This document shows, piece by piece, positions 62,464 through 64,000 of a stretch of DNA of 64,000 bases. The first letter of the stretch is position 1, and each line of letters starts with the position of its first letter. The translations under genes were made by a program, and so were the position numbers. The DNA comes from Ochotona curzoniae (taxonomy: Eukaryota > Chordata > Mammalia > Lagomorpha > Ochotonidae): contig NW_024466307.1 in the NCBI RefSeq assembly GCF_017591425.1, positions 7,083,001 to 7,147,000 of the forward strand. The letters run 5' to 3'. The notes under the pieces were generated by a model. That model was not told the origin of the DNA and did not search any database. It saw only the letters and a list, made by a program, of their open reading frames with translations.

Positions 62464-62772
62464 GGGGTGACATTTGGCCTAATAGTTAAGGTAACTACTC
62501 CAACATTGGAGTGTTTGTACTTCCACATCTTGACTCCAGCTGCACACGAGTGCAAATCCTGGGGGGGAAGCAATAGGTGATGGCTCAAGTACTGGAGTTC
62601 CTGACACCCAGGTGAGAGACACAGCTCAGTCCCCTCGTTCCTGGCCTCAGCACTGAGCCAACCCTAGCTGACGAGACGCTGCAAGAGTGAATCAGGGAAT
62701 TGGAGCCCTTCTTTCTCTCTCACTGCTTCTCTGTCTACTCTCTCAGCCTCTTCATCTCGCAAATAAATAAGC
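62464..62772 (+). repeat. C-SINE, old subfamily
   Basis: 'ggtgacatttggcctaatag', 'gtgatggctcaagtactgga', 'ttcctggcctcagcactgag' and 'ctcactgcttctctgtctac' before 'cgcaaataaataagc'. Confidence 0.7.
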
Positions 62773-63439
62773 ATCGGCATTTTAAGTGAATATATATTAT
62801 GTTTGCACCCAAGCGATCACCTCTTTGTACTTAAGCCATTTTATGCGTGTTGAGCTATTGTGTGGTGTCATGGCCAATCTTAATGCAGTCTCTGACGGCT
62901 GTTCCTGTCCCTGACAGCCTGGGTAAATTCAACAATAATTCAGCGCATTCCTTCCCCACCCTGAACACAAGAACAGAACTACTTGTATGAGAACTTTTTG
63001 GTTAATAATGAAGTCCACAAGCAGAGTTGCATCAAAGTGTGTACTGTGAACAATTCAAGCAGGAGTTGGCAGCAGAACTCAACTTTGTCTATACGAGCTC
63101 TCTGAATGGATTCTTCTGGCTTTCCTCGAGTTTTGTCTTTCCATCTTTACTCTTTACTTAACTATTGATAATCCTTACAAAATACAAGGATAGGTTTCTT
63201 TCACTGCGATTTCTGACAGCCCCGCGTTTTCCACATTGCCCGCCAACGCGGCCATCTGAATCTCACAGCCTTCCCTCCTAGTCCCTACAACTCAATGTGA
63301 GCAGCCCCTACATCAGCTACTAACCTGATTTTGCTGCCTCTTTCCAAAAGCCTATAAACACTAATCTGCATAGGAGTTTCAGGATTTGATTAATTCAAAA
63401 CTTCAGGAGTCATAGTTCAAGGGAAAGCTTTTTTTGTAA
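62773..63439. other. Single-copy-like DNA
   Basis: Nothing recognised. Confidence 0.4.
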
Positions 63440-63605
63440 TCTTGAGTTGTGTAATTTGAGAAAATCACTTATATTCCTTTTGACTTAATAGTCTGATATG
63501 TATATTGAGTCTAATAAGGGAAATTAATCTTATGGTATTGAGAGGATTAAATGAATATAGGTTAAGTACTTAAGACAGCATTTACATACAGTAAACATTA
63601 TGTAA
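63440..63605 (+). repeat. MIR SINE (ancient)
   Basis: 'cttgagttgtgtaatttgag', 'gagaggattaaatgaatata' and 'gttaagtacttaagacagca' follow the MIR core and 3' half. The 5' part is missing. Confidence 0.6.
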
Positions 63606-64000
63606 TATATTATTATTATACACAATTTTAGAAGTTATAGTTTATAATATTTATCCAATGTTTACATGCAATAATTTTAACTACACATAGCAAAATACAC
63701 TAATATCCACTTAATTAGAAACTGTGCTGATTATACTAATACAAATATACACTATAAAATTTTCGAGTACTCCAAGAGACACAGAGAATCTGATTTTCAA
63801 ATGGAACCTGCTTCCACACCAACAGCCTGGGTAAGCCACTAAGCAGACATCATGTTGATCCTTGGCATTCTGTGGGGTTTGGGCCCAACTCAAGCAGTCA
63901 AAATTTCCAAATGGGAAATATTAGCTGAAGTTCTTGAAATTAGCTCCAGGTTATAGGATGTGAAAATCCATCCACTATGCTTTCTAGAACCTTCAGTCTC
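63606..64000. other. AT-rich single-copy-like DNA
   Basis: Nothing recognised. Confidence 0.4.

Noticed and set aside
62071..62580. 169-codon plus frame, the longest in the window
   Set aside because: Its C-terminal part is C-SINE sequence, and an A12 run interrupts it. No exon signals.

Overview
The window looks like mammalian nuclear DNA from a lagomorph, most likely a pika (Ochotona-like). The evidence is more than twenty copies, full or partial and in both orientations, of the tRNA-derived lagomorph C-SINE: a head ending in a 'cctgggaaagcag' core, a 'ggggagtgaa' block, a CT-rich stretch and an 'aataaaaataaat' tail. The younger copies carry a 'taaagtcctcgccttg' head and an 'atatctgacttt(c)caataaaa' tail, which I associate with pika rather than rabbit. 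Ancient mammalian repeats (MIR, L2, a MER20-like element), a nested L1 fragment and lagomorph-type L1 3' sequence fill in the rest. CpG is depleted and there is no operon structure, tRNA, rRNA or CRISPR array.

No complete gene is visible. The 60-170 codon open frames are chance or low-complexity frames, as expected for intergenic or intronic DNA. Two short segments look like possible exons. The stronger is on the minus strand at 12298-12439: 142 bp, one open frame, a good acceptor, a GTAAGT donor and unusually many CpGs. The weaker is on the plus strand at 39742-39938, a possible terminal coding exon. I could not name either protein.

Layout: 1-3.6 kb single-copy-like DNA with one C-SINE; 3.6-5.6 kb two L2 fragments flanking a 1.07-kb tract with a single G on the plus strand; 5.9-10.7 kb several SINEs and a MER20-like element; 11.9-12.45 kb exon-like sequence; 13.0-18.3 kb SINEs, the first copy of a 335-bp duplicated sequence, and an L1 3' end; 18.3-29.3 kb sparse, AT-rich, with a MIR, a long CCCCT/CTCTC pentamer tract and a (GT)23; 29.5-39.0 kb SINEs plus a 180-bp, about 91% identical inverted pair at 32.6 and 35.7 kb; 39.7-41.2 kb the possible terminal exon and an older inverted pair; 41.7-44.8 kb a MER-type fragment, L1 ORF2 remnant with a SINE inside it, and two more SINEs; 46-51 kb SINEs, MIRs and the second 335-bp copy; 51.4-53.4 kb an alternating purine-pyrimidine tract and a CpG-richer block; 53.8-64 kb SINEs (one with an exact 81-bp internal tandem duplication), a mariner-type MITE and MIRs.

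The most unusual objects are the G-depleted kilobase, which may be an assembly or base-calling artefact, the conserved inverted pair, and the 98.5% identical dispersed duplication. I found no sign of a new defence or enzymatic system.
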